Made by a program: the position numbers and the translations under genes
The notes under the pieces: generated by a model
Seen by the model: the letters and a program-made list of their open reading frames with translations, nothing else
Told to the model about the DNA's origin: nothing
Databases searched by the model: none
Shown here: positions 1 through 59,125 of the stretch, piece by piece
How the letters are laid out: the number at the start of each line of letters is the position of its first letter
Position numbering within the stretch: position 1 is the first letter of the stretch
Source: Pycnopodia helianthoides
Lineage: Eukaryota > Echinodermata > Asteroidea > Forcipulatida > Asteriidae
DNA: 64,000 bases
Assembly (NCBI GenBank): GCA_032158295.1
Contig: CM063243.1
Location: 6,208,948-6,272,947, forward strand
Direction of reading: 5' to 3'

Positions 1-594
1 ATGAATGAAGGGAACAAATGCCCACTATTCGAGTCTGAGCTAGCCTTGCAGTCTATTGTGATGAGAAATGTAGGTTGGTCTAGATGTCAACTGCTAGGGT
101 TAAGGCAATCGATCGTCAAACACGTCAACAGTTCAAGATTGTGACTGCACTAAGACTCAGTTCTACATAACTTTACAAGTATTTCTGAATGAAGTGAGGT
201 AGTCAACCAACAATGCAGATAGGATTCAGGATATGAATAGAAAATAAATACATCATTTTCTGTTTGAATAACTGCCTTATGCAAATTGAAACACTTCAAT
301 ATACAGTTTTAGATTCTTTTCCATAAAAAGTATGTAATAAAACTAACTTGTCAAAGTTTCGTCTAGTTTAGATAAAAAAGTTATCAAATTGAAAAATATT
401 TAATTTGTTTTGGGTTTTTACCTAAATGTAAAGCTTGGTTAATCTTTATCGATTTGGGGTATACTTTCACGTTCAATTGTTAATACCACTGCCAGACACT
501 GACTGTCATATTAAATCTTTCTTGATTCAAGAAAAATTCAATTAGAAACACCTTTGGGGTTAAAAAGGAAACTTTCTGGAAGGACAAGTAAATA

Positions 595-945
595 ACTGTT
601 TTAGAAAAAATTAATTATTTCCCATCCTCTTGTTTAAAAAAAATGCAACATATAAACCACCTGTGAAAATTGTCATAGTAAAAACAATTAAACATTTTTT
701 TATTTTTTATTATGGGATTATGTGCATGCTTGTAATGGGTTTATTTCAATTGTGGCAATCAAAATAAGCACGAGTGATTTTAGAGGTTTCCCAAATGATA
801 TTTTCTCCATTTCACAGCATTTCAGAGGAACCTATTTCTCTGGAGGATTGGTACTGGTATGCATGTTATGATCAGTCAGCTTTCAGATAGAAACTGATCA
901 TTTGTTTCTATTATTACCAATCCTGTACTGTGTCTTTTAGAATGA
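595..945 (+). repeat. Dispersed repeat family D (about 350 bp), copy 1
   Basis: Contains TTTCTCTGGAGGATTGGTAC and, 60 nt on, ATTACCAATCCTGTACTG, an internal inverted pair. The same order of phrases (CCATCCTCTT, ATTTCAGA, AATATTTCT, GGATTGGTA...TACCAATCC, TACTTTGTCTTT) recurs at 3110-3330, 8575-8960 (inverted), 10790-10930, 17110-17310, 27870-28145, 41870-41990 (inverted) and 58290-58590. It has no coding capacity; probably an old non-autonomous element. Confidence 0.65.
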
Positions 946-2082
946 CTTCCTCAACCATCTAAATGCTGCTTCTTCATTCCTCTTTTGGAGTTAGTTTTCT
1001 TGAACCAAGGATTTGTTTCTAGTGTTATAAAATGGTCAGTTGGCAGTCAGTGTAGACTAGTGGCACTCTGAAATGGCACTCTGAAATGGCATACAACCTT
1101 AAATCTTCTAACAGGCATAATTATAACATAATTCTTGGATAGGAACAAGACACCAATAGATGTGGTGTGATTTCTTATTAATAAAACCCATAGAAGTAGA
1201 ATCCAGAGAATGCCGTGTGTAGCTATCTGTGTATATCTGCTTGGAGGCAATTCAGCTGCATGGCAAATTTCACCTTTCTCAACGGTTGATCTGGATAAGT
1301 TTGCCACACAGGCTTGTCACATGGTATTGATCAGGCCTTCACCTTGATCAGGTCTTGGTCTTGGCCTTGGTGCTTCTTCAAAAGTTTCCCACAGATTTTA
1401 ACATTACCAACGGAAGTGTCCTTCGCAAAATGAGAATGGCCATGCCCTCCCAAAGATGACATTCTACGCCTGATTGATATAATTTATGCCCACAGCTGAC
1501 ATGGAGGGCATGCATAGCAGACATAAATGACAATTAAGCTCAGCATTCTCTGAGTACACTTCTATGATAAAACCAAACATAAACCTCAGCTATAATACAA
1601 AACAGCATCAACGTTGCAAACAAACATACAATATGCTGTAATTAGACCAATGTGCAGCTAGTAAATGCAGCCATTGCACAGTATTCATATGAGGCTTAAC
1701 TAATTGCACAAAACAACAACTTAACAATGATTTCACAGTAGTACAAGATGGCAAGTATTGAGAAACAAAGGTGCCCTATACCACAACAAAAAACAAGCAA
1801 ATTCCCTATTAATTACATTGTAGATCCCTTTTAAACAACGTCAAGTAAGATGTGAAGTTTTGCGAGTTTTGTCACATCACCCAATGAGTTAAGCCCAACC
1901 CCCTTCAAATTTGTTCATATTTGGTGTACGGGATTACTGAGACCGAAAGATTTCAAGTTTTTGCCCATATCAGACTAACGCTTTATGTTTTAAATGTGTA
2001 CCAACCACTTTGTTATTCTTGGAATAAATGGTTGTCTTGAAAAGAACCAGAGTGTCACTGTTTGAAAAGTGAGGCATTATGA

Positions 2083-2655
2083 AACCCATGGTTCTTCACA
2101 GAACACCTGGTTCTCCGCAGAACCACCTGGTTCTCCTCAGAACCACCTGGTTCTTCTCAGAACTACCTTGTTCTTCTCAGAACCCATGGTTCTTCTCAGA
2201 ACACATGGTTCTTCTGAGAACCTATGGTTCTTCACAGAACACCTGGTTCTCCTCAGAACCACCTGGTTCTTCTCAGAACTACCTGATTCTTCTCAGAACC
2301 TTTGGTTCTTCTCAGAACATATGGTACCTCACAGGACCACCTGATTCTTCACAGAACCACCTGGTTCTTCTCAAAAACCCCTGATTCTTCTTAGAACATG
2401 GTACCTCACAGAACCATCTGGTTCTTCTCAGAACTACCTTGTTCTTCACAGAACCACCTGGTCCTTCTCAGAACCACCTGGTTCTTCACAGAACCACCTG
2501 GTTCTTCACAGAACCACCTGATTCTTCACAGAACCACCTGGTTCTTCTCAGAACTTTGTTCTTCACAGAACCACCTGGTCCTTCTCAAAACCACCTGGTT
2601 CTTCACAGAACCACCTGGTTCTTTCAGAACCACCCGTTCTCACAGAACCACCTAC
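2083..2655. repeat. Minisatellite, 20-bp unit ACCTGGTTCTTCACAGAACC, about 28 copies
   Basis: The unit repeats with small substitutions over about 570 bp. Each unit is a hairpin (GGTTCT...AGAACC) and most junctions create CACCTG. Because 20 is not a multiple of 3, all three frames stay open on + and one on -, producing repetitive reading frames that are not genes. Confidence 0.93.
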
Positions 2656-3109
2656 CCAGAAAGAGATAATTACATGGTTGTTGATCCAAAAGCTAGCTGT
2701 CTCATCACAACAGTTGGGCTGAAAATAGTTAGTTATCACATTCATCTGATTTACTGCTGGTGATTTCAGAAACAGTTACACTTGCTCTATTAAGAGCTTC
2801 ACAAAATTTAATAAACACATGAAAAAAAATGATATTTCAGACAATGAAAAAGAAACACAACAACAGAATAATGACTGTGTGACCTGAATGGCAAATCTAA
2901 TAAACAGTACACCATTACAGGATCTTGTGACAGCTTAAATTTTCCATTCAAGTAAACTAAATTCATAATTTTGTACCAAATGCTTAGATTATTAAAAGGG
3001 ATTTATACTTTTTCTAAATATCCAAATTCGTCAATTACATATTTTTGAGGGAATTCTGTAACACAATGTACTCACACAACAGAATCAGTCTTCTATGTGA
3101 AAGTACATC

Positions 3110-3335
3110 ATTATTATTTGGAAGAGTAAATTAATTCCCATCCTCTTATAATTAATAAACACACCATAAAACTAACCTATGAGAATTTCATCAAATTCAA
3201 TGGTCACAGTTTAGTGAAAACAACAACAACAGTTTTTAATTATTAGTGGCAGGGATTTTGTGCACGTATACATAGGGTTTACTTTGATTGCAATGTGGCA
3301 TCTGAGATCTGAGAGTGTTTCACTGGAATAAAAAT
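3110..3335 (+). repeat. Dispersed repeat family D, partial copy
   Basis: CCCATCCTCTTATAATTAAT, ACCTATGAGAATTTCATCAA and GTTTACTTTGATTG correspond in order to phrases at 620-760 and 58290-58340. It ends where the 28-bp minisatellite begins. Confidence 0.45.
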
Positions 3336-3341
3336 TATTTC

Positions 3342-3592
3342 CGATACCCACATGGGTGCAGTTGATACCCGCTACCCACATGGGTGCGGTTGATACCCGC
3401 TACCCACATGGGTGAAGTTGATACCCGCTACCCACATGGGTGCGGTTGATACCCGCTACCCACATGGGTGAAGTTGATACCCGCTACCCACATGGGTGCG
3501 GTTGATACCCGCTACCCACATGGGTGAAGTTGATACCCGCTACCCCAGGGGTGCAGTTGATACCCGCTACCCACATGGGTGCAGTTGATAGG
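3342..3592. repeat. Minisatellite, 28-bp unit with 56-bp alternation, about 9 copies
   Basis: The unit is GATACCCGCTACCCACATGG plus GTGCGGTT or GTGAAGTT. Copies alternate GCGG and GAAG for six successive units, a two-unit higher-order repeat; the next-to-last unit is shortened (TACCCCAGGGG). Each unit has a CCCA/TGGG stem. Confidence 0.92.
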
Positions 3593-4519
3593 CAGTGGCT
3601 ATGATGGAGGGGCCCAATTGTGCACTCATTGTCTAACTTGCCATTGTTAGCACTTCATAAAGAAACCAAACTTATCACAAACTTAAAGCTGATTCATTGT
3701 CAATACTTCATAATACCATGTAGGAAAATTACATGTCCTCAATTGCACAGAATGTACACTGTGAGATGAAGAGTGTTAAACCCTATAAATGATTCATGTA
3801 AAATATATGAGTTTACTGTCACAACTTACTGAAGTGTTTGTCCAAAGTTCATTTACTTTGGGTTGAGTCTTGCAGCATTACCAGCAAACTTGCTTACAAT
3901 TCAAAAATAATCCCGTTAAAAAAAATCAAGTCATTATACAGCAGTCCGAATTAAACACAAATAAACCAATCAAGTCATCAACAAGCAATAAATCCAAACA
4001 GTATACTACAACAATATAAAACAGTATTACAAATATGCCTTTACTTTGTACAATATTATATTTATAGTCTTATGATACTATGATGTCAAATAGCATACTA
4101 ACAGGGCTATTTATGTATACACTATGACGTCTACTTTATGATTCAAAGTATTGCACAATAAAACACATGCAGTGTTTTGGATCCCTTATAATGGGACGTT
4201 AAAATAACAAATAATTACCCCCAAACCATATCAACTAAAAGTCCTTATCAAAAGGGGAAAAAAACATCCCTTTGATAGCACAGATTTGAGCAAGTTTCGT
4301 AACAAGTCAACGTAGATCCAGCCTCCTGATTGATTTACTGTTTTTTTTTCTAGTTCATAGGAGTATAGAACATTTGCAGAAGATGGTGTTTGAGAGTTTT
4401 AGATTATTACAGGCATTGGTGAAATCACGTTCTATTCACTCACTTTTTACTAGGATTCCTTCTCACTCTAACAAAATCCAAAATCCAAGAGCGCAGGCAT
4501 GTTAATCGTTGGTTCAAAT

Positions 4520-4625
4520 CCAGCTAACCAATGGTTCAAATCCCGCTCTAGTCAATTTTTCTTTGTTCAACCCCAAGTTATTAAAAATTTACCCAGTCAG
4601 TTCCCTTGTTGTTAATTACTTGATT
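4520..4625 (+). repeat. SINE family B (tRNA-headed), 5'-truncated copy
   Basis: GGTTCAAATCCCGCTCTAGT (a tRNA B-box and 3' acceptor arm) is followed by CTTTGTTCAACCCCAAG and ACCCAGTCAGTTCCCTTG. The same order is found inverted at 39185-39330. Confidence 0.7.
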
Positions 4626-4629
4626 ATCT

Positions 4630-4740
4630 AACAAAATCCAACACCATAATTATGATGACTCAACACCCAAACTGTTGGACTCTGATTATGGCGGTGTGCC
4701 TGATCCCATGTAAAGCATAATCAGTTTCCAGTAGAAGTCT
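4630..4740. repeat. Dispersed repeat shared with 49380-49500 (inverted)
   Basis: AAACTGTTGGACTCTGATTA followed by TGGCGGTGTGCCTGATCCC and TAAAGCATAATCAGTTT matches, as reverse complement, 49410-49480 (GGGATCAGGCATACCACCAT, AATCAGAGTCCAACAGTTTG). Related phrases (CAAATGTTTGGACT, ACCATATCCTACAAA) occur at 14090-14180, 46190-46310 and, inverted, 26215-26360. Confidence 0.6.
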
Positions 4741-7297
4741 AATAGAGTCAAACAGGTAGTCTGATGGGTTGGAAGTGGACAGGGATGCACATTAACCTGC
4801 AGCTTCTGATGCACAGTATGAAGCCAATGTCATTAAACTTGAACAAGTACAAACTATAGTTTATACTATAATATAAGGAGCATGTGCAATATCTTCCAAC
4901 CATAGACCAAGCATCACTGTCCGAGCTTGCTCTCACCCACAAAAACAAGAACTGCAAATTGTTCCAAACCAACATGAAAATGTGTAATTATAATTGATTT
5001 ATATCATGGAATAATTTCATTAAACTGATATGTAGTCAAAATAAATGCACTTTTCATTTTGTGAATGTGTAAATGTAACCCAAGAAAAGTCAACCCAGAA
5101 ACCCCTCATCCACCCACCCCCAACCCTCCCAAAACACCCCCAAACCCTGGAGCTCATTTCATGGAAATCAAGCAGTCATTGAGACCAATCTACACATCTG
5201 AAGATTTTATCACTAAACTAAAAACATTTCCACAACAACAACAAAACCACATCTATTAATACACTTTCTGTCTCCAGTCTAAACACAATCCAACATATCC
5301 CATAAAGCAATGTCTCTATTTCTGACGAACCAATTTGTGAAGACACCAAAGGTAAATATATATCCTCATTTTCTTGTCTACATAAGGCAACCAGAAAACT
5401 AGTTTGAAATAACCGTGTCCTTGTATAACTCAGACCAATTCATTCACTTCTAAGCAGTTAGGCTTGGCAATGTTTTTCAACAAACAAAAAACAGACAGGA
5501 CACAAGTCACAACCAAATATACGTGATATAAGTCATTGATGTGTAACCGGTTTCAATTCAGCAAACAAATTTCCGTGGTCAGTAAAGTCTTTGTAATAAG
5601 AGCAGCTCTATGCACTTGTTCCCGGCCTGTTCATATCTAGTCTGGTCTGGTCCCCTGTCTTTATCTGTCAGGAGAGTTAGGAGGGCATCTCCAAAACTCA
5701 GCAGAATCTCATTGTATTATATTCATTGTTTTGGGACATGCTTTGCAAGGCATGCACACAGGCATGTGCTTGACCCAATTCACCCGACTCACCCAATTCA
5801 TATTAATCTTGGTTGCACCATATTGGGGGTCATTGTCTCTGTGTGTTATACAGTGTAGTGCACACTTAAGGGGACGCTGCGTTTACACGCTTACCATAAC
5901 TCTTACGCACATTGATGCACAATATAGCGACCACTTGTACACTTGTGACACTTGTGCAAGAGGTCAATAGATGGTACTTGTGTTCAATTCATTCAATTGC
6001 CCATTGGAGACACCAATCGAAAGGTCAAAGGTACATGTCCATCAATCGCTGGTAGTCTCCATATGAATTGGAAGGCCGGTATCTGGTGACATTCACAAAC
6101 CTAAAAAGGATGACGTCAGATGTTCAGACTAGTTCATATCTTGCCTTGGACTGTAGCTAGGACTATCAGTTGTGCATAAATACAAATATTTGCTCTGAAG
6201 TTGTGGATGCTGGGCCAAGGGGTACCAGTTACGTGCCTTTATAAAACTGAATTTATAATAAACACCTTTTTGGATAAAGGTTACACAATTAAATAATAAC
6301 ACAGTGTAAACCATACTTGAACAAAGCAGTCATAACTGGTGTGTCAAGGAGGGAGGTCATAAATTTTATAAGAACAGAACCATCATGTGTTTTGTTCCCA
6401 TGGACTTTTTTCAAAATGACAGCTTGGGCTCCTTCTGTTTTGTAGAAAACGTGCGCATTTCCTACGGGGCTTCAAATAAGTCGGGCCAAGCCCAAGCCGT
6501 GGTTTCATAAAGGACCGATGCTAACTGCATACAACCAAACAACCAAACTGAAGGTTAGAAGTAAAAGTACTCCAGCCACGTCAGTGCTCTGTATAGAGGA
6601 AACCTGATACAGGCATCATGGCATGATGGGGAGGAAGGGTGGCTTTCTAAGAGTGAAGAAGCATCTTCAAAACTCAGAACAATCTAGTTGTATATAGAAC
6701 GTTCCATTCAGAAATGATGAAAGTATTTGACAAGAACACACCTGCTCCTATAACAGGAACAGTTGATGGCCATTACGTGAGTGCTCGTTGACCGCAAAGG
6801 AACACCAAAAGGGAATGGTACCTGTTTGTGTAAAGACCAGGGATCGTACCAAGCTTTCCTGAGTTTGTAGATGCTTCTTGATGAGGGATTTAAACAATCC
6901 TGCTCCCGCCAACAACAATTGGCCCTGTGGAACTCTCTAGGTCCCAGACCTTGGTGGTGGCACATGAGGTGGAGCCGCCACTACCGGTGGAAGAGGAGGT
7001 AGTGACATCAAGAGGGGCTGTCGAATCACTGGTGGGTTTGTACGTCAGGCCTTCTTGTTTAACTATGGCATTGATATAACTGGCTATCAGTAATGTGATC
7101 TCTAGGACCTGGTGGGTGGGAGAAGAGGGAATACAACAAATATGATTATTGATGAGGGAAATGTTACAACTTGGAAGCTAAAATAAAGCACCATTTAAAA
7201 TAAATGATGAACATAAACAGAATGATGAACCCAGTTATGTTACTTTCTTTCTTCCTTATACAGTGCAGCCATCATAAGAATGAGGATATAACGCACT

Positions 7298-7431
7298 GTG
7301 AAGCAATTATCATGAAGTGTCTTGCCCAAGGACACAAGTGTCACAACCAGGACTCGAACCCACACTCCAGTGACTTAGCCACAAGAACTCGAGTTCAATG
7401 CCCTAAACCACTCAGCCACAACACGCAACTG
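7298..7431 (-). repeat. SINE family A (tRNA-Leu/Ser-like head), partial copy
   Basis: Inverted: GTTGTGGCTGAGTGGTTTAG is the A-box region of a tRNA-like head and GGGTTCGAGTCCTGG the B-box. The body phrase ACACTTGTGTCCTTGGGCAA is shared with copies at 13745, 15670, 19580, 27055 and 58770. Confidence 0.75.
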
Positions 7432-8574
7432 GTGTCTTGTGTTGAAAGTTAAATTGTTATCACTAGGCCAATCTGGAGTGATAGGCCCTACTTAATGAGA
7501 TTGAGTAATAATTGTTCAGAAAAAATGTGATATGGCAAAAATGTATACTTCACTCAGGGGTGAGGGCAATTGTTGACAAAAGGATCAAATCATTTGGAGG
7601 CAAGTTGAAATAGCGGCATTTCCAGCCTAAAGTTATAGATTCCAAGGAGCTTCTGGGAACAGTGTCCTCAGCACTAGAGAAGTAGATTAAAGAGCAGGAT
7701 TTATTTACATCTGATAAAATAACAGAAAATTGTCTCTATCCAGATAAAAGTCTGAAATGTGTCATCCCTGAACACTACAAGGGAATAAAACAACAACATT
7801 CAACCACCCCAGCTAGTATAATGAATGACCCCTTAAGATATGCACACATACATGTTCACATGTATGCAAAACTGACTTATCAACAAGCATATCACCATTG
7901 GCTACAAAAAGTAGCAAATGTGCAGGTTTATCCTGATTAGAACAGTACCGCACAATTATTAGTCTCTGTGGCTGCAGGGAACTTATGATCATTGAACAAG
8001 CTAAAAACCTTGTTTTTTCCATGTTTTGACAAAAAGCTTAATTGTTAAGACTTGTTTTCTTTTGCAAGGTCCATACTTCATCTGAGTTGCGAAAGCCAAG
8101 TGATTTGAACATCATCATCCCTTCACAGCAGCTTTGATGTCAACTTTGCAGCAAAATATCAACCTAGACAGCCAGGCAGTTTTGCCTAACTCTGAGAACC
8201 TTCGCAGAGCTACAACCCATCAAAACCAACCAATCGAGGGCACACTATAGAGAATTACAAGCTGGACAAACTGCTGCATATGGTATGTGAAGAGGGAACC
8301 AAACAGACAGAGAAGAGCAAACTATTTTGACCATCCAGCATGATGGATTTCACTTTGCATTCACTTTTGTGTGAACTATGAACCTGGCATTAGAATCATT
8401 TTGCAGTGAGTTTTTGCTAAGTTAGAAGTGACGCAAGGAACTGCAGTCCTATACTACATACACAAGTAGCATTTATAAGACATTTTTGAAGGCCAAACTT
8501 ATCTAAACAAATATGTATGCATAAAGCCATGTGAAATATGCCCAGGAGATTCAAAGACAAAAATTAATAAGTCT

Positions 8575-8960
8575 CAATGTTTCAAGACACAGTACAGGAT
8601 TGGTAATTTAAAATAATCATAACAATAAATGATTTGGTTTAACCTGAAAGCTGGCTCATTAGTACCAATCCTTCAGAGAAATATTTCTGTCTGAAATACT
8701 GCAAACGTCAATGGAATAGCATTTGAAGATCCCCAAATCAATATTACTTATTTTAATTCATGTAAAAATAAGCATGCATGTATTTGAACGAGCATAACAT
8801 CCCTGACAAAACACAAACCATATTTAGTTTTGGTCATCCAGTTTGATAAATTTTGCACAGATTGATGTGTTTATTTTAAAGTTTATTTTAAACTAGGGAA
8901 TGGAATGAATTTACTTTACAAAAACTAATAATGTATTATCCATAAAACAATGCGACTGCA
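8575..8960 (-). repeat. Dispersed repeat family D, inverted copy
   Basis: AGACACAGTACAGGATTGGT at the left and TAGTACCAATCCTTCAGAGA further in are the reverse complement of copy 1 at 849-935. The remaining sequence is AT-rich. Confidence 0.6.
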
Positions 8961-8974
8961 AATGGGAAACATTT

Positions 8975-9095
8975 GGAGACAATAGGTGGCAGCAGACTTA
9001 CCAGGTACATTCATTGTTCCTGAAGTGTGCGCATGCTTAAAATTATGTAAATAATTAAAAATTGCCTGGTATGTCTGCTGCCACCTAGTGTCTCC
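8975..9095. mobile_element. MITE-like palindromic element, 121 bp
   Basis: Arms 8975-9006 and 9064-9095 are near-perfect inverted repeats (GGAGACAATAGGTGGCAGCA opposite TGCTGCCACCTAGTGTCTCC). A degraded relative may lie at 49090-49115 (CTAGGGGGCAGCAAACATG). No coding sequence. Confidence 0.8.
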
Positions 9096-9316
9096 ATTCA
9101 GGGAGTAGAAATGCTATCTCTTCAAACACACTCAAACCTTATCTCTCGAGTGACATGAATAATGGTATAAGTCAATCTACAGTTCACCAAAAGGATCCAT
9201 GTGCCAAGAAATCATGAAGATCAAACTGCCATGAAATCCCCAAGGGGCTAACTTTCTATAATCCTAAAATGTGTCACAGGATGTTTTCTTTCCACGACTT
9301 ACAAAGTTTCAGTCTC

Positions 9317-9322
9317 TTTATT
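9317..9322 (-). terminator. First AATAAA downstream of the PLEKHH stop
   Basis: Reading the minus strand from the stop, this is the first AATAAA I find, about 1.0 kb downstream. If used, the 3' UTR would contain the SINE copy at 9765-9965. No transcript evidence; more AATAAA motifs occur at 8870-8890. Confidence 0.2.
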
Positions 9323-9764
9323 TACATTGGAGAAAAAGCGATTAGTTACAAATAATTAGGAAAATGTTTTGGACAGCTGGGCATTATCAAACTGAAAACA
9401 ACATGACAAATGTCTAATGGGATTGAAACTGGGTATCGCTTCTTATCAGTGAGTGGGATTTTGTATGAGACTTCAGGAAACCCTTTCAATAGATAAATCT
9501 GATCAGACTCATGAAAACATTGGAATGATCAATGACAAGATAGGAACCATGAGCTGGTGGGATTTCAAAACATCCATAATGTAGTCCCTGTGTTGCGTTT
9601 ATCACGATAATAATAATTAATTGATGTGACAGGAATTGAAAAGCAGATTTCATTTCATTGATTAATTCTGGATGTGAAGCCAAGGACTCTCAGAAAAGCT
9701 AACTTAATCATTATACTAGCCAAGAACACCGTGGAGAGAAGATAAGGAAGGAAGTTTCAGTTTT

Positions 9765-9965
9765 AGATGTGGGAGGGAAACCCCAGAGAATTGTTCCAGG
9801 GAAAACCCATGCAATCACGTAGGGACTGAAAAACCCAAGCTACATAGTGCCCCCAGCGGGATTCGAACCAGGGTCCCAGAGGTGGAAGGCAAGGAAAGAA
9901 TCCACTATGCAAACCTGATTGCCAGATCTGAAACCATGTGAAAAAGACAGCTCTGTTCAATCCTC
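9765..9965 (-). repeat. SINE family C (tRNA-like B-box), single copy
   Basis: Read inverted: GTTCGAATCCCGCTGGGGG is a B-box; the body has GCTTGGGTTTTTCAGTCCCT and ends with TTTCCCTCCCACATC. I recall similar phrases from echinoderm repeats, unverified. It sits in what may be the gene's 3' UTR. Confidence 0.55.
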
Positions 9966-10337
9966 TAATGACACATGAAAAACATGGAATACTTTGAGGA
10001 GACACTTTGACAAGTGTGATAAAAAGGAAAATAAATTAAGTGTGAGCTGAGTTTTCTTTCTCTAAGAATTTACTGCTATTGTGCGCCAGCCATCTTGTTT
10101 CTCCTAATCAAATCAGTCTAACCAAATTAATGCGGTGTCCAAATTGGCGGCTACGGCTACGGCTGGATTTCCATGTCATCATGCACTGAAGTATAGGACG
10201 TCCTTAGCAACAGTCGTAGCCATAGCTGCCAATTCGCATACAACTTTAGGCTGGGAGGGCCACTTAGTCAGGTCCCTTCTTGCTAAAACTAAAAATCAAT
10301 GTCATTAATGCTGTTGTACACAAGGTGGTGTACCAAC

Positions 10338-58124
<47,787 letters not shown>

Positions 58125-58289
58125 CTGTGGGAGGAGAATATGAACATTGGATGCAATGGGTGAGTCATCATTTATTACGTCTGATACACACACTGAGGTT
58201 TTTGCATTTGAAGTCAGTTTACACAAGAGAAAAAGTACCTAATTAATTTTGAAAGAATATTCTCGCCTTCAAGTTTTTCAATAAACACA

Positions 58290-58590
58290 ACATACAACCA
58301 ACCTGTGAAACTTTTAATCAAATTCAGAGGTCATGGTGTATGGTTTAACAAGGATTTGTGCACCTTCATATCAGGCTTAGATTGTGGAAATTGAACGAGA
58401 AACAGTGATTTGTGGGGTCTTCAAATGCAGCTTTCCTCCACTTTGACAGTATTTCAGACATAAATATTTTTTCTGGGGGCTTTTGTACTGATGTATCCTT
58501 TCCAATGAGTTTTCAGAATGAAACTATTCTTTATTATTTGTTTATATTTTGTGTAACCAAATCTGTACTTTGTCTTTAACATGAAAAAGG
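58290..58590 (+). repeat. Dispersed repeat family D, copy
   Basis: ACCTGTGAAACTTTTAATCA, CTTTGACAGTATTTCAGACA, TAAATATTTTTTCTGGGG and CTGTACTTTGTCTTTAA match, in order, 27870-28145 and 17110-17310. Confidence 0.6.
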
Positions 58591-58769
58591 GCCCACTATA
58601 TTTCACCATCTAGCATCTTTACAAGCAAAAGTACTTCTTATGAAGATATTTGTCACCAAAGTAACAGCTTGACATTTTTACTGCGTACTATTTCTCAATA
58701 TATGATTTTGGAGTATTATGCACAAAATGAAAAGGTCCAGGTTTTAGGGCCGAAAGTTCTTCCACAGTA

Positions 58770-59125
58770 ATAATAATACTTGGTTCTTGTTATAGCGCAC
58801 ATATCCTGGTAGCTAGATCAAGGCGCTTTCCAACATTACTATTCCTCATCAGGAATACTTCGACCATTTCCTCTAACTTTCCCAACTTCTGGGGAGCGTA
58901 CAACCCAAAGATGCTTATTAACACTAAGGGGTAAATCCAACACAATATTGTACATGTATCAGCCCTCTCAGATTTTCATTTATACCCCTGGGTTAAGAGA
59001 AGCAATTATGATTAAGTGCCTTGCCCAAAGACACAAGTGTCATGACTGGGAATCGAACCCAAACTCCTGATTCAGCCATCAGAACTTGAGTCCGATGCAG
59101 TAGACCGCTCAGCCATGACACACCA
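58770..59125 (-). repeat. SINE family A, near full length
   Basis: Inverted: the head GTCATGGCTGAGCGGTCTAC, B-box GGGTTCGATTCCCAGTC, and the body ACACTTGTGTCTTTGGGCAA; ATAATAATAC at the left is the simple-repeat tail. Same extent as 19580-19925. Confidence 0.85.

Larger units (their letters stand above)
1..10337. other. 3' flank of the PLEKHH gene; no gene recognised
   Basis: All open frames here are short, have no recognisable motifs, and several lie in tandem repeats or SINEs. The repeat content is listed separately. I see nothing functional in 1-590, 1000-2080, 4750-7290, 7440-8570 or 9970-10337. 5580-5700, 6600-6700 and 50080-50120 share short similar phrases (CAAAACTCAG, TGGTCCCCTGTCTTTA), which suggests remnants of one more dispersed repeat. 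Confidence 0.6.

Noticed and set aside
2069..2763. Several overlapping plus-strand reading frames of 76-121 aa and one on the minus strand with repeated WFF/HLVL/RTT patterns
   Set aside because: They are translations of the 20-bp minisatellite in different frames; no start context and no motif.
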